From contig CAVYNB010000036.1 of assembly GCA_963769745.1 (NCBI GenBank), forward strand, positions 62,001 through 126,000: a stretch of 64,000 bases of DNA. The letters run 5' to 3'. Shown here in pieces: positions 46,516 to 56,102 of the stretch (its first letter is position 1; each line of letters begins with the position of its first letter). Source of the stretch: JALORV01 sp963769745. GTDB taxonomy: Bacteria > Pseudomonadota > Gammaproteobacteria > Burkholderiales > Burkholderiaceae_F. Below the pieces are notes generated by a model that saw nothing but the letters and a program-made list of their open reading frames with translations, searched no databases and was not told the origin of the DNA. The translations under genes were made by a program, and so were the position numbers.

Positions 46516-47306
46516 CACGACCCGGGGACGAGGCATCGAACCGGTCAAACGGTGTCATCGCACTGATGGCGTTGTGCGCGGCAGCTGCGCCATGGCTGGT
46601 GGCATGGCTGCTGCCACCGATGTCACAGCCGCAGTCCTACCATGACTTCGCGGACCAGCGGACGCTCTGGGGAATCCCGCACGCGTTGAACGTGCTTTCC
46701 AACGTGCCCTTCGTGCTGGTGGGGCTCGTCGGATTGCGCTCGCTGGCCGGAACGATCCGCTTCCGATCGCGCGCGCTCGCAGCGCGCGCGCCGTGGTTCG
46801 TGCTGTTCGCCGGCGTCACGCTCACCGGCTTCGGTTCGGCCTACTACCACCTTGATCCCAACGACACGACGCTGGTGTGGGACCGGCTGCCGATGGCGCT
46901 GGGCTTCGCTGGTTTGGTTGCCGGCACGCTGGCCGATCGCGCGCTTCGGCTGACCTGGCTGCTGCTGGCGGTGCTGGTCGGCGTCGGCACCGGAGTTGTC
47001 GTTTACTGGGCCGTGCGTGGCAATCTCGCGCCGTACATCGTGATGCAGGCGGGTTTCATCGTGGTCGCGATCGCGGCCACCGCGCTGATCCGCTCGCCGT
47101 ATTCGCACGCTGGCGTCCTCTACGCCGCCGTGGCGCTGTATGCCGCCGCCATCGTCTGCGAGCGGCTCGATCACCCGATCAACGCGGCCCTCGGCAGCGT
47201 GGTCAGCGGGCACACGCTCAAGCATCTGTTCGCCGCTGCGGGCGGCTACGCGATCTACCGGATGCTGGTGATGCGCCAGCCGGTTGCGGCCGGGCTGTCG
47301 CGCTGA
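46512..47306 (+). CDS. Seven-helix membrane protein of the CREST/ceramidase-like type
   Basis: 264 residues with about seven hydrophobic helices. Landmarks fit the CREST hydrolase superfamily (alkaline ceramidases, PAQR receptors). There is a Ser/His pair in GFGSAYYHLDPNDTTLVWDR, with the Asp just after, and a C-terminal HxxxH in SGHTLKHLFAAAG. These would bind a zinc ion. The substrate is unknown; bacterial members are little studied. Confidence 0.7.
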   Translation: MTRPGDEASNRSNGVIALMALCAAAAPWLVAWLLPPMSQPQSYHDFADQRTLWGIPHALNVLSNVPFVLVGLVGLRSLAGTIRFRSRALAARAPWFVLFAGVTLTGFGSAYYHLDPNDTTLVWDRLPMALGFAGLVAGTLADRALRLTWLLLAVLVGVGTGVVVYWAVRGNLAPYIVMQAGFIVVAIAATALIRSPYSHAGVLYAAVALYAAAIVCERLDHPINAALGSVVSGHTLKHLFAAAGGYAIYRMLVMRQPVAAGLSR

Positions 47307-47343
47307 CTCCGGTTCGCACGCTGTCGCGGCACGCCGGCCACAG

Positions 47344-49824
47344 TCACCTTCGGGATCGATAGCGCTTCAGCAGCAGCGCATTGCTGACGACCGACACGCT
47401 CGACAGCGCCATGGCAGCACCGGCGAACACTGGAGTCAGCACACCGAACGCGGCCAGCGGGATGCCGACGATGTTGTAGATGAACGCCCAGAACAGGTTC
47501 TGGCGGATCTTTCGTACGGTTGCGCGCGAGATTTCGATTGCGGTGGCCACCAGCCGCGGGTCGGAGCGCAACAGCGTCACGGCGGCCGCGTGCATGGCGA
47601 TGTCGGTGCCCGAACCCATCGCAATGCCGACGTCCGCCGCTGCCAGCGCCGGCGCATCGTTGATGCCATCGCCCACCATCGCGACCACGCGCCCATCTTT
47701 TCGCAGCGCCTCGACGCGCCTGGCCTTGTCGCGCGGCAGGACGTTGGCCTCGTAGCGGCTGAGTCCGAGTTGCTTCGCTACGTGCCGTGCCGCGCCGTCG
47801 TTGTCGCCCGAGATCATCGTTGTTTCGATGCCGAGCCGTTCGAGTTCCTCGATGGCGGCGCGCGCGCTCGCCTTCGGCTCATCGCCGAAGGCGACCAGTC
47901 CGATCAGCTGCGGACCGGCAGGCGTGCGCTGCGCCAGCCACGACACCGTACGCCCTTCGCCCTCGAAGTGCAGCGCGCGCGCATCGAGCGCGCGGGTATC
48001 GACCTGCCACTCCTGCATCAAGCGCTGGTTGCCGAACGCCAGTTCGATGCTTGTGTCGGGATGCGCTGCATCGACGAGTCGGCTCGCCACGCCGCGGCCG
48101 GGCAGCACGCGATGCTCGATGGCCTTGCGGCGGGCCATCTCCGGGTGACGCCCGGCTTCATGCTCGAAGGCCTCGCGCACGGACTCGGCCAGCGGATGAT
48201 TGCTGCCGGCGTTCGCCGCCTCGGCCAGCGCGAGCACTTCCTTGGGGTCGAACAGGTGATGGACCTCGACCGCGACCACGCGCGGCTTGCCGATCGTGAG
48301 CGTGCCGGTCTTGTCGAACGCAACCACGTCGATGCGCTTGGCCAGTTCGAGCGCCTGCGCGTCCTTGATCAGGATGCCGTGGCGGGCGGCGACCCCGGTG
48401 CCGGCGATGATCGCGGCCGGCGTAGCAAGTCCGAGTGCACACGGGCAGGCGATGACGAGCACGGAGACGGCATTGATCAGGGCGGTTTCGAGCGGCGCGC
48501 CGGTGGCGAGCCAGCCCGCGACGGTGGCGGCCGCGATGACCAGCACGACCGGTACGAACACGGCGGCGACGCGATCGACCAGCTTCTGGATCGGCGCCTT
48601 GGCCGACTGCGCATCCTCGACCAGCCGGATGATGCGAGCGAGCATGGTCTCGGCGCCGACGGCACGGGTCTCGACTTCGAGCCGCCCCGGCCCGTTGATG
48701 GAACCCGCAATGACGCGTTCACCCGGTGACTTGTCGACCGGCAGGCTCTCGCCGGTCAGCATCGACTCGTCCAGGCTCGACGAACCGGAATGAATCAGGC
48801 CGTCAACCGGAACGCGGTCGCCGCCGCGCACGACGACGATGTCACCCAGTCGCAGATCCTCGACCGACACTTCGACAACGTGCCCGTCACGCAGCACGTT
48901 CGCCGTCGTCGGCCGCAATGCGGCCAGCAGGCGGATTGCTTCGGAAGTCTGGTGCTTGGCGCGCGCCTCGAGCCACTTGCCGAGCAGCACCAGCGCAATG
49001 ACGACTGCAGCAGCTTCGAAGTACAGATGCGACGTGCCGTGGGTCTCGTGCGTGACGCCGCCCTCGAGCCACAGGTAAAGGGAGAGGCCGTAGGCGGCCA
49101 GCGTGCCGAGCGACACCAGCAGGTCCATGTTGCCGGTGCCGGCCCGCACGGCCTTGGCGGCCGCGAAGTAAAAGCGGCGCGCGCACCAGAACTGCACCGG
49201 CGTGGCGAGCAGCCACTGCATCCATGCCGGCATGGCCCACTCGATGCCGACCAGCGTGAGGTGCGAACCGAGCAGCAGCGGCAGCGCCAGTGCGAGCGCA
49301 AGCAGCGCGTCACGCCGAAGTCCGCGCGTGCGGTCGATCGGTGCGGCGGGGCCACTGTCTGCGGGCAGCGTCGCGGAGTAGCCGGCCGCGGCCACCGCCG
49401 CAACGAGATCGCGCGCCGTGGCGGCGCCGGACACGATCTCGACACTGGCCGAGTCGGACGCGAGATTGACACCGACCTTAGTCACGCCCGCAACGCTGCG
49501 CAGTGCGGTTTCGAGACGCGTGACGCAGGTGGCGCAGGTCATGCCCTCGATGGCCAGCCGGATTGTCTGCGTCGGCACGGCATAGCCCGCCGCATCGACC
49601 GCTCGCGCAAGGGCCTGCGGATCGAGCGCGTGGCCCTCGACCGCGGCCGACTCGGTTGCGAGGTTGACGGCCACCCGTTCCACGCCGGCCACCTTGGCGA
49701 GCGCTTTTTCAACATGCGCGACGCAACTCGCGCAGGTCATGCCCTGTACCGGCAGCACGAGCCGCTCGGCCGCCGGGGCAGGGGCGCCGCCGGCCAGTGC
49801 AACGCTGGGGTTGGGTTGATCCAT
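47344..49824 (-). CDS. copA: Copper-exporting P1B-type ATPase
   Basis: 826 residues. Two heavy-metal-associated domains carry MTCASC (Cys31/Cys34) and MTCATC (Cys97/Cys100). The membrane CPC motif is in VIACPCALGLATPAAII, the phosphorylation site is DKTGTLTIGKP, and the hinge is MVGDGINDAPALAAADVG. The residues fit a Cu(I) exporter; silver is also possible. The ATG at 49824 gives a short N-terminus before the first metal domain. No copper chaperone or CueR gene is adjacent. Confidence 0.95.
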   Translation of the reverse strand: MDQPNPSVALAGGAPAPAAERLVLPVQGMTCASCVAHVEKALAKVAGVERVAVNLATESAAVEGHALDPQALARAVDAAGYAVPTQTIRLAIEGMTCATCVTRLETALRSVAGVTKVGVNLASDSASVEIVSGAATARDLVAAVAAAGYSATLPADSGPAAPIDRTRGLRRDALLALALALPLLLGSHLTLVGIEWAMPAWMQWLLATPVQFWCARRFYFAAAKAVRAGTGNMDLLVSLGTLAAYGLSLYLWLEGGVTHETHGTSHLYFEAAAVVIALVLLGKWLEARAKHQTSEAIRLLAALRPTTANVLRDGHVVEVSVEDLRLGDIVVVRGGDRVPVDGLIHSGSSSLDESMLTGESLPVDKSPGERVIAGSINGPGRLEVETRAVGAETMLARIIRLVEDAQSAKAPIQKLVDRVAAVFVPVVLVIAAATVAGWLATGAPLETALINAVSVLVIACPCALGLATPAAIIAGTGVAARHGILIKDAQALELAKRIDVVAFDKTGTLTIGKPRVVAVEVHHLFDPKEVLALAEAANAGSNHPLAESVREAFEHEAGRHPEMARRKAIEHRVLPGRGVASRLVDAAHPDTSIELAFGNQRLMQEWQVDTRALDARALHFEGEGRTVSWLAQRTPAGPQLIGLVAFGDEPKASARAAIEELERLGIETTMISGDNDGAARHVAKQLGLSRYEANVLPRDKARRVEALRKDGRVVAMVGDGINDAPALAAADVGIAMGSGTDIAMHAAAVTLLRSDPRLVATAIEISRATVRKIRQNLFWAFIYNIVGIPLAAFGVLTPVFAGAAMALSSVSVVSNALLLKRYRSRR

Positions 49825-50076
49825 TGCTCGAAACTCTACGCCCTGCCGCAAGCGGCAATCGGTTCGGCCCGGGACTCGTTGAGCGGAGTCAAGACGCGCG
49901 CTTTTCAACGCATGGTCCCTACGGTGAGGGCAAAGCGCTCGAATGCAATCCCGTCCGCGACTCGGCGTCTTCTTGTCGTGCCGACTGGACGGTCAGCGCG
50001 GCGGCCGCAGGATCTGCGGGCCGTCGCGTCGTCGACCCGGACCGGCGGAAGTCCGGCTGCCTGTGCGGCAGCGGCG

Positions 50077-50997
50077 TCAGTCGGCTGCGGACGCAGCGCC
50101 GGCCGTCGCCGACATGGCCGAAGCCGAGGCCGGGGCAACCGACTGCACGAAGCTCAGTACGGCCTCGCGGTAGGTCGAGGCGCCGCTGCGGAACCCCGAA
50201 TGAGTGCCGCCCTCGATCTTGACGACACGTTTATCGCGGCTGCCCGCGCGCTCGTAGAGTTCGTCCGCCATCGTGTGGGGCACGACGTTGTCGGCGGTCC
50301 CGTGCAGGATCAGCAGCGGCGCCTTCACCTTCTCGATGCGCTCCGAGGAGTCGAAACGCTGGGTCACTACCAGGCCGATGCCGGGCACCCAGCCCCACTT
50401 CATGCCACGGATCAGATCGGGGATCGACGTGAAAGTCGCTTCGACGATCACGCCGGTCACCTGATCCGGCGGCAATCCGCTCGCCACCTCGATCGCCAGC
50501 GCACCCCCCAGGCTGTGGCCGTAGACGTAACGGCGCGCGGCGTCGGGCTGGCGGCGTTTCAGTTCCTCGAACGCGGCCCGCGCGTCAGCCGCCGCGGACT
50601 CCTCGGAGGGCAGGATCTCCGTGCTCTTGCCGAAGCCGCGGTAGTCGACCGCGAGCACGTTGAAGCCGAGGTCGTGCCAGCGCGAGATGCGGAAGACGCT
50701 GCCGTTCATGTTCCAGCGGGCGCCGTGCAGGTACAGGACCGTCGGCGCGTCAGCGGCGGCTTTCTGCGGGACGTACCAGAAATGCAGCGACTCTCCGTTG
50801 GCCAGGCGGACGTCGTATTCCTCGGTCCCCGCGAGCGGCTCGGAGTACCAGCGCGCGCTGTCTCGCGCCGGATTGAAGATGGCCTGGCGCTGCCACTCGT
50901 CCAGTGAGGCGCAGCCGGCGAGCATGCCCAGCCCCAGCGCGGCGGCGGCGGCAGCAGCCAGCCAGCGGCGGAAGGGGGCAGTGCGTAGCGGTTTCAT
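50077..50997 (-). CDS. Alpha/beta-hydrolase lipoprotein
   Basis: 306 residues with a lipoprotein signal (AAAAAALGLGMLAGCASLDE; lipobox LAGC). The alpha/beta hydrolase has the nucleophile elbow YVYGHSLGGALAIEVA with its serine, the acid in LLILHGTADNVVPH and the histidine in KIEGGTHSGFRSG. Relatives include BEM46/ABHD-like serine hydrolases of unknown substrate. It ends in an Ala/Ser-rich tail. An envelope-anchored esterase is the best guess. Confidence 0.85.
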   Translation of the reverse strand: MKPLRTAPFRRWLAAAAAAALGLGMLAGCASLDEWQRQAIFNPARDSARWYSEPLAGTEEYDVRLANGESLHFWYVPQKAAADAPTVLYLHGARWNMNGSVFRISRWHDLGFNVLAVDYRGFGKSTEILPSEESAAADARAAFEELKRRQPDAARRYVYGHSLGGALAIEVASGLPPDQVTGVIVEATFTSIPDLIRGMKWGWVPGIGLVVTQRFDSSERIEKVKAPLLILHGTADNVVPHTMADELYERAGSRDKRVVKIEGGTHSGFRSGASTYREAVLSFVQSVAPASASAMSATAGAASAAD

Positions 50998-51046
50998 CGC
51001 TGATCCGACAATACGCCGCCGCATTGGTTCGCGGCAGCGCTGTCGG

Positions 51047-51550
51047 CTAGACCGTACCGATGAAGTCCCGCTTACCGAGTTCCACGCCGTTGTGCCGCAG
51101 GATGTCGTAGGCGGTCACGGCATGAAAGAAGAAGTTCGGCAGCGCGATGTGGGCCAGGTACGGGTAGCCCTTGTAGGTCAGGACCTGGTCGCGGATCTTG
51201 AGCGAAATCTCGCGCGTCTCGCTGCCCTCGAACTGGGATTCGGCGAAGCCCTGCACGAAGGTGATCGTCCTCGCAATGCGCGCCTTCAGGGCGTCGATCG
51301 TCGTCTCGGTATCGTCGTACTTCGGCGGCTCCTGTCCGGCCAGGCGCGCCACGGAGCCTTTCGCAAAGTCGCACGCAACCTGGACCTGCTTGGTCAGCGC
51401 GAACATGTCCGGATACAGCCGCGCGGCCAGCAGCACGCTCGGGTCGATCTTGCGGGCTTCGGCATGCGCCGCCGCCTTGTCCAGGATGGCCGAGAGACTG
51501 CCCAGCGACTTCACGAACACCGGCACCGACATCGCGTACATCAAGTTCAT
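51047..51550 (-). CDS. DUF1993-family protein
   Basis: 167 residues beginning MNLMYAMSVPVFVKSLGSLS, a helical-bundle pattern of the DUF1993 / DinB-like group. The end EISLKIRDQVLTYKGYPYLA with PNFFFHAVTAYDILRHNGVE is typical. Function unknown; eukaryotic and proteobacterial homologues exist. The ATG overlaps the stop of the SET-domain gene (51547-51550), so the two are translated together. Confidence 0.85.
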   Translation of the reverse strand: MNLMYAMSVPVFVKSLGSLSAILDKAAAHAEARKIDPSVLLAARLYPDMFALTKQVQVACDFAKGSVARLAGQEPPKYDDTETTIDALKARIARTITFVQGFAESQFEGSETREISLKIRDQVLTYKGYPYLAHIALPNFFFHAVTAYDILRHNGVELGKRDFIGTV

Positions 51551-52032
51551 TTTGCGTCCTTCTTCTTTCTTGTCCGGAGGGCCAGCATGGTGCCGCGGCA
51601 CTGCTTCGAACCGCAGCGGCACTCGTGCTGTTTCTTCAGCGTTGGCGTGATGCGCTCGTCGATGATCAGCCCGTAGTCATAGTTGAGTTCTTCGCCGGAG
51701 CGGATGTCGCGCAGCGCCTCGATGAACACGCGTCCGTCGTCGGTTTCCTCGGTCTCGCAGTTCGGCTCGCACGAGTGGTTGATCCAGCGCGCGGCATTGC
51801 CGCCGACGGCCGCATCGATCACGGTCTTGCCGTCGGACAGCGAGAAGAAGAACGTATGGTTCGGATCGTCCGGGTCCGACGACGGGCGGCGGTCGGCCTC
51901 CTTCCAGGTGATGCGTTCACCGCGGTACTCGATGATGCGTTCACCGGTCTTGAGCTTGCGAGCGGCGTAGACACCGCGTCCGTGGACTTTTGAATTGCGT
52001 ATGACGATGCGCGGCTTGCGCGTGGTCGACAT
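51547..52032 (-). CDS. SET-domain protein-lysine methyltransferase-like protein
   Basis: 161 residues forming a nearly minimal SET domain. It has IRNSKVHGRGVYAARKLKTG at the start, the pseudoknot NHSCEPNCETEETDDGRVFI, GEELNYDYG with the catalytic tyrosine, and a post-SET zinc motif HECRCGSKQCRG. All cofactor and catalytic residues of eukaryotic-type SET methyltransferases are visible. The bacterial substrate is unknown; a basic DNA-binding protein would be a guess. It is the first gene of a two-gene unit with DUF1993. Confidence 0.9.
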   Translation of the reverse strand: MSTTRKPRIVIRNSKVHGRGVYAARKLKTGERIIEYRGERITWKEADRRPSSDPDDPNHTFFFSLSDGKTVIDAAVGGNAARWINHSCEPNCETEETDDGRVFIEALRDIRSGEELNYDYGLIIDERITPTLKKQHECRCGSKQCRGTMLALRTRKKKDAK

Positions 52033-52130
52033 CGGGGTTCCTGCGAGAAGTACGGGGTGAATGACAGGGCGCTCGTTCGAGCGCGGGCAAGTATCTCAGA
52101 TTGTCGCGACCCGGGTGCCGACCCGACGAG

Positions 52131-54227
52131 TCACTCGGAAAACAGCCGCTTGATTTCCTCGACCGGGCTCGACTTCAGCACGTCGAGCAGGTTGTTGAAC
52201 TGATCGGTCCACAGCGAAAAGCCCGGTGTTGGCTCGATGGCCTCGGCGACCGACAGGTTCTCGGCATTGAAGGCGTCCGGCGAGGCGGCGATCAGCACCC
52301 AGTCGGTCATCGACGCCGGATCGGGGGGTGTGTCGCTGACCAGCCGGACCTGCAGACCTTCCTCGCGGGCGATGTTCGCGAGCACCGGCTTGAGGTCGAG
52401 GAATCGGTTCGAGATGTGGATGGCGAGCACGCCCGCGGGCGCGAGATGCTGCATGTAAAGACGGATTGCTTCGCGCGTGATCAGGTGCACCGGGATCGAG
52501 TCGCTCGAGAAGGCATCGATCGCCAGTACGTCGAACTTCTGCGGCTTGCCCTGCGCCAGCTCGCGCTCCAGCGACAGGCGCGCGTCGCCGAGTGCAAATT
52601 CCAGCGTAGCCGGAGAGGCGTTCAGGTAGCCGAAGTGACTCCTTGCCAGCTTGAGCACATCCGGGTCGAGTTCGTAGAAGCGAATTGCATCGCCCGCGCG
52701 ACCGTAGGCCGACAGCGTGCCCACGCCAAGCCCGACCACGCCGATGCGTACCGGTCCCGCCGCCTGCTTCGCCGCGATCGCGCGTCCCACGCCGGAGGTG
52801 CGCGCGTAGTACGTGCCGGGTTCGAGCCGGTCCGCGTGAATCGTGTACTGCTCGCCGTGCAGGATCACGCCGTGCAAAAGGCGGCGCACCTGCAGGTCGC
52901 CCGTTCCCTGTTCGCGCACTCGCAGCGTGCCGTAGAAGTTGCGCTCCATGAACACCACGTCGTCGCGCATGAACGTTACGTACTCGCCGGCGTACCAGAG
53001 TGTGGCCAGCGACGCCACGATCGAGGGCCCGACCAGCCAGCGATTGCGCCACGCAACCACGATGGCCAGGCCGGCCAGCAGCACGAGTGCGAGCGGCAGT
53101 TCGAGATACGTCGGAAAGATGCGGGGCGCGAGCAGACCGACAAACATTCCGCCGAGCGCACCGCCCAGCGAGATCGTCAGGTAGAAGTGGGTCAGATAGC
53201 GCGGCGCCGGCTTGCGATGCGCCAGTTCGCCATTGCAGAAGAGCACCGACATGAACATGCCGACCGTGTACAGCGGCACGGCGAGGCCGACGTCCAGGAC
53301 GCCCCGCGAGGCGGACAGGCCGGCCGCCATGCCGACGATCAGCATCAGCGTGATGAACAGCCACCAGTTCTGCTCGTACCAGCCGCGTCCGCCGCGCCCT
53401 TCGAACGCGATGACGAAGGTCAGCAGGTACAGCGACAACGGCAACACCCACAGGAACGGCACCGAGGCAATGTTCTGTGTGATGTGGCTGGTCGACGCCA
53501 GCAGCATCACTGAACCGAGCACGGAGAAGGCGAGCCACAGCAGGTAATCGACCGTCCGCGGCGCCGGGACCGCGGCTTCGGCCGCGACTGCCGGCGATGC
53601 ATCGGCGACCGGACCGGCGTCGATCGACACGATGTGTGGCGACGCGGGTCGGCGCCCGACCTGCCACGCCGAGATCGCACAGGCGAGCACAAAGAGCGCA
53701 TAGGCCGCGCTCCAGACCCACGACTGCGTCGTCGAGGTCGAAAATGGTTCGATCGCGAAAGGAAACGCCAGCAGGCCGAGCAGCGAACCGAAGTTCGACA
53801 ACGCGAACAGGCGGTAGACCGATTTTTCCGGGAAATTCGGCGCGACCCACTTCTGCAGCAGCGGGCCGGTCGTCGACAGCAGGAAGTACGGCAGCCCGAT
53901 CGTCGCCGCCAGCAGCACGATGATGCGCAGCGCGGCGTCGGCATCGGCCGCGGGCTTCAGCGCTGCGCTGGGCACGATCGGCAGGAACAGCAGGCTCGCG
54001 AGCAACAGCGCGATATGCAGCTGTGATTGCCGGCGGGTCGAAAGTCGCCGCGTGATCACATGCGCATAGGTGTAGCCCGCCAGGAGCACGACCTGGAAAA
54101 ACACCAGGCACATGATCCAGACCGCGGAGGTGCCGCCGAACCAGGGCAGGATCTGCTTGGCGATGATCGGCTGCACCAGGAACAGCAGGAACGCCGACAG
54201 CAGGATCGTGGAAGCGAAGAGCAGCAT
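52131..54227 (-). CDS. Membrane-fused spermidine-synthase-like protein
   Basis: 698 residues. The N-terminal ~450 residues contain 11-13 helices (FASTILLSAFLLFLVQPIIA first). The C-terminal ~230 residues form a methyltransferase-like Rossmann domain related to spermidine synthases. It has RIGVVGLGVGTLSAYGRAGD as the cofactor loop, FYELDPDVLKLARSHF, and DVLAIDAFSSDSIPVHLITR. The polyamine gatekeeper residues are not clear, so aminopropyltransfer is unproven. The ATG at 54227 is placed at the first helix. Confidence 0.85.
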   Translation of the reverse strand: MLLFASTILLSAFLLFLVQPIIAKQILPWFGGTSAVWIMCLVFFQVVLLAGYTYAHVITRRLSTRRQSQLHIALLLASLLFLPIVPSAALKPAADADAALRIIVLLAATIGLPYFLLSTTGPLLQKWVAPNFPEKSVYRLFALSNFGSLLGLLAFPFAIEPFSTSTTQSWVWSAAYALFVLACAISAWQVGRRPASPHIVSIDAGPVADASPAVAAEAAVPAPRTVDYLLWLAFSVLGSVMLLASTSHITQNIASVPFLWVLPLSLYLLTFVIAFEGRGGRGWYEQNWWLFITLMLIVGMAAGLSASRGVLDVGLAVPLYTVGMFMSVLFCNGELAHRKPAPRYLTHFYLTISLGGALGGMFVGLLAPRIFPTYLELPLALVLLAGLAIVVAWRNRWLVGPSIVASLATLWYAGEYVTFMRDDVVFMERNFYGTLRVREQGTGDLQVRRLLHGVILHGEQYTIHADRLEPGTYYARTSGVGRAIAAKQAAGPVRIGVVGLGVGTLSAYGRAGDAIRFYELDPDVLKLARSHFGYLNASPATLEFALGDARLSLERELAQGKPQKFDVLAIDAFSSDSIPVHLITREAIRLYMQHLAPAGVLAIHISNRFLDLKPVLANIAREEGLQVRLVSDTPPDPASMTDWVLIAASPDAFNAENLSVAEAIEPTPGFSLWTDQFNNLLDVLKSSPVEEIKRLFSE

Positions 54228-54607
54228 CAGAGTGGCCGCAGAGGCCGGACGCAAAGCGCGCGATTCTAGGCGGTTCGCGTCGCGCGTGTACGCACGTCGC
54301 ACGTGCGCCGGACCGGGACGTGCGCTCGCGCGCAATTGCTCGGTCGGCTTCGCTCCGGAGCGGCCGCGCGCTCCGCCGACGTTCAATGGCGGCACCCACC
54401 CTGGCCATCCAGTGGCTGAGAGTTTGCGCTTCCCTCCCCTCCAGGAGGGGAGGGAACCGCAAACCATCGCCGCAGCGGAGTGCAGGGTGGGTGCCGTCGT
54501 TGACGTCGGCGGAGCGCGCGGCCGCTCCGGAGCGCAGCCGACTGATTTGCGGTTCCGCGACGAGTGCACGTGCGACCGCGCAGCGGTCGCGTACACGCGC
54601 GACGCCT
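54228..54607. other. Intergenic region filled by a near-palindromic repeat
   Basis: This 380-bp gap between two minus-strand genes holds no gene that I can support. Nearly all of it is the 321-bp element at 54281-54601. Open frames crossing it are symmetrical artefacts of the palindrome. Confidence 0.7.
54281..54601. repeat. 321-bp nested palindromic element
   Basis: The outer ends match perfectly (13 bp, cgcgcgtgtacgc at 54281-54293 against 54589-54601). An internal 32-bp arm (54351-54382) matches its partner (54503-54534) exactly, a further 13-bp pair is at 54391-54403 / 54483-54495, and the centre is a 13-bp stem with a one-base loop (ttccctcccctcc a ggaggggagggaa, 54430-54456). Intervening parts match more loosely. 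It would extrude as a cruciform or make a long RNA hairpin. A related half copy is at 59.27 kb. Confidence 0.8.
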
Positions 54608-56095
54608 TCAGTTCGGCGCATGAATATTGCTGCCCGGCAGGCAGGGATCGAGATCGGCGCCGAAGGCCACGCGATCGACGGCGCCGGCAGTGCTGTTGTT
54701 GATGACGCCGATGAACTGCTTGACCCCACCGGTGAAGCTGGCAGCGCGCGTCGCGCGGCCGTACGGATCGCTGTACCAGAGGGTCGAGCCGCCGCCATTG
54801 GTGATGCGGGTGGCGCCGAGCGTGACGTGCCGACGACAGCCGTTGAATACGCTGCGGGGATCATCGTAGGCAATCCGGTTGACGCGCGGCGTGAACGGCC
54901 CGTTGGGTGCGATGGTGGAGCACTCGGGGCCGCGCGCCTGGCGCACGATCTCGAAGGCCCGCAGCGGGTCGTCGATCAATGCACCGGACGCGCTGATGCC
55001 GACGTAGCAAAGATCGATCGTGCGCGACACGCCAGTGAACTGGGCCACATCGAAGAAGCGCGACGGCGATGCCACGGAGTAGGACGGATCGACAAACACA
55101 AGCTCGCTGCCGTCGGTGCGTGACAGTGCCAGACCCGAGTACCACGTCTCGGTCAGGCCCGCGGCGAAGTCTGAGGTCTGGCCGACGCGCACCAGCACGT
55201 TGGCATACACGGTGTCGGCCGTGGGGATCACGCGGCCGCGCTCGGCGCCGCCTGCAGGCGACGCGGTCGGCTGCGGCACCCCGAACCGCAGGGTCGAGAA
55301 GTCCCCGTTCGCGAGTGCGATGGTGAATTCACCCGGATTGCCGAACGTCGCCATGGCGGCCACGATCACCTTGCCGCCGAAGCGCGCCGCATCGGCGCCG
55401 CGGCTGCAGTCGATCGCGTACACCACCTCGTGCAGGTTGCTGGCGTAGGCGTCGGCCGAATGCGTCTCCTGATGCAGCATGGACAGGGCGTCGCACGACA
55501 GGTCGAACGTCTGCACCTGCCCGTTGACCGTGCGGGTGCGGGTGATGCCGTTTTCCCACGCGATCTTGTAGCCGACGTGGTCCTCGTCGCGGTTGGCATT
55601 TGCGATGCCGTTGCTGGCGTTGTAGGCCCGCAGCTGTTCGGAGGCGTAGCCGAACGGCACGCCGCTCGCGTCGCGTTCACTGGTGTCGATCGTGCCGTTG
55701 TTGTTTGCATCGAAGGCGTAGTGGCTGCGCAGCGAGTCCCACAGCGCCGAACCGCGCGGATCACGGCCATGTTCGTGTCCGAACGAACACGACCGGCTCG
55801 TCGCCGGATCGGTGGCGGTCGGTGGATGCCAGGTCGGGTACTTCTTGCCGTCAGGGCCGATGACGAAATACGTGTCGTGAAACGCCTGGCTGCACGTGTC
55901 GTAGTCGGAGTTCGGCGTCCACTTTCCCATGGCCGCGCTGTTGGGTCGTGTGCCGTCGGGCGGGTTGTCCGGGTCGTCGTCCGACGTGCCATCGCACGAG
56001 ATGACCGCCGAGCCAGTGAGCAGGAACATTGCCGCCAGCGGAGCCGCTGCTCGCAGCATCGCCACCAGACGGTGGAAGGAGGGAATCGATTTCAC
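54608..56095 (-). CDS. Large secreted protein of unknown function
   Basis: 495 residues from a GTG start. The signal region ends near VISCDGTSDDD, giving a possible lipobox-like Cys. The mature protein has several cysteines. An EF-hand-like calcium loop (DANNNGTIDTSE) lies near residue 127. The segments FGHEHGRDPRGSALW and MLHQETHSADAYA are His-rich and could bind metal. The pattern suggests an extracellular structural or enzymatic protein, and I do not recognise the family. Confidence 0.7.
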   Translation of the reverse strand: MKSIPSFHRLVAMLRAAAPLAAMFLLTGSAVISCDGTSDDDPDNPPDGTRPNSAAMGKWTPNSDYDTCSQAFHDTYFVIGPDGKKYPTWHPPTATDPATSRSCSFGHEHGRDPRGSALWDSLRSHYAFDANNNGTIDTSERDASGVPFGYASEQLRAYNASNGIANANRDEDHVGYKIAWENGITRTRTVNGQVQTFDLSCDALSMLHQETHSADAYASNLHEVVYAIDCSRGADAARFGGKVIVAAMATFGNPGEFTIALANGDFSTLRFGVPQPTASPAGGAERGRVIPTADTVYANVLVRVGQTSDFAAGLTETWYSGLALSRTDGSELVFVDPSYSVASPSRFFDVAQFTGVSRTIDLCYVGISASGALIDDPLRAFEIVRQARGPECSTIAPNGPFTPRVNRIAYDDPRSVFNGCRRHVTLGATRITNGGGSTLWYSDPYGRATRAASFTGGVKQFIGVINNSTAGAVDRVAFGADLDPCLPGSNIHAPN

Positions 56096-56102
56096 GATGG
56101 GT

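Noticed and set aside
52096..54873. A 925-codon minus-strand frame over the spermidine-synthase-like gene
   Set aside because: It is Arg/Ala-rich, overlaps the real gene in another frame on the same strand and runs through the palindromic repeat.
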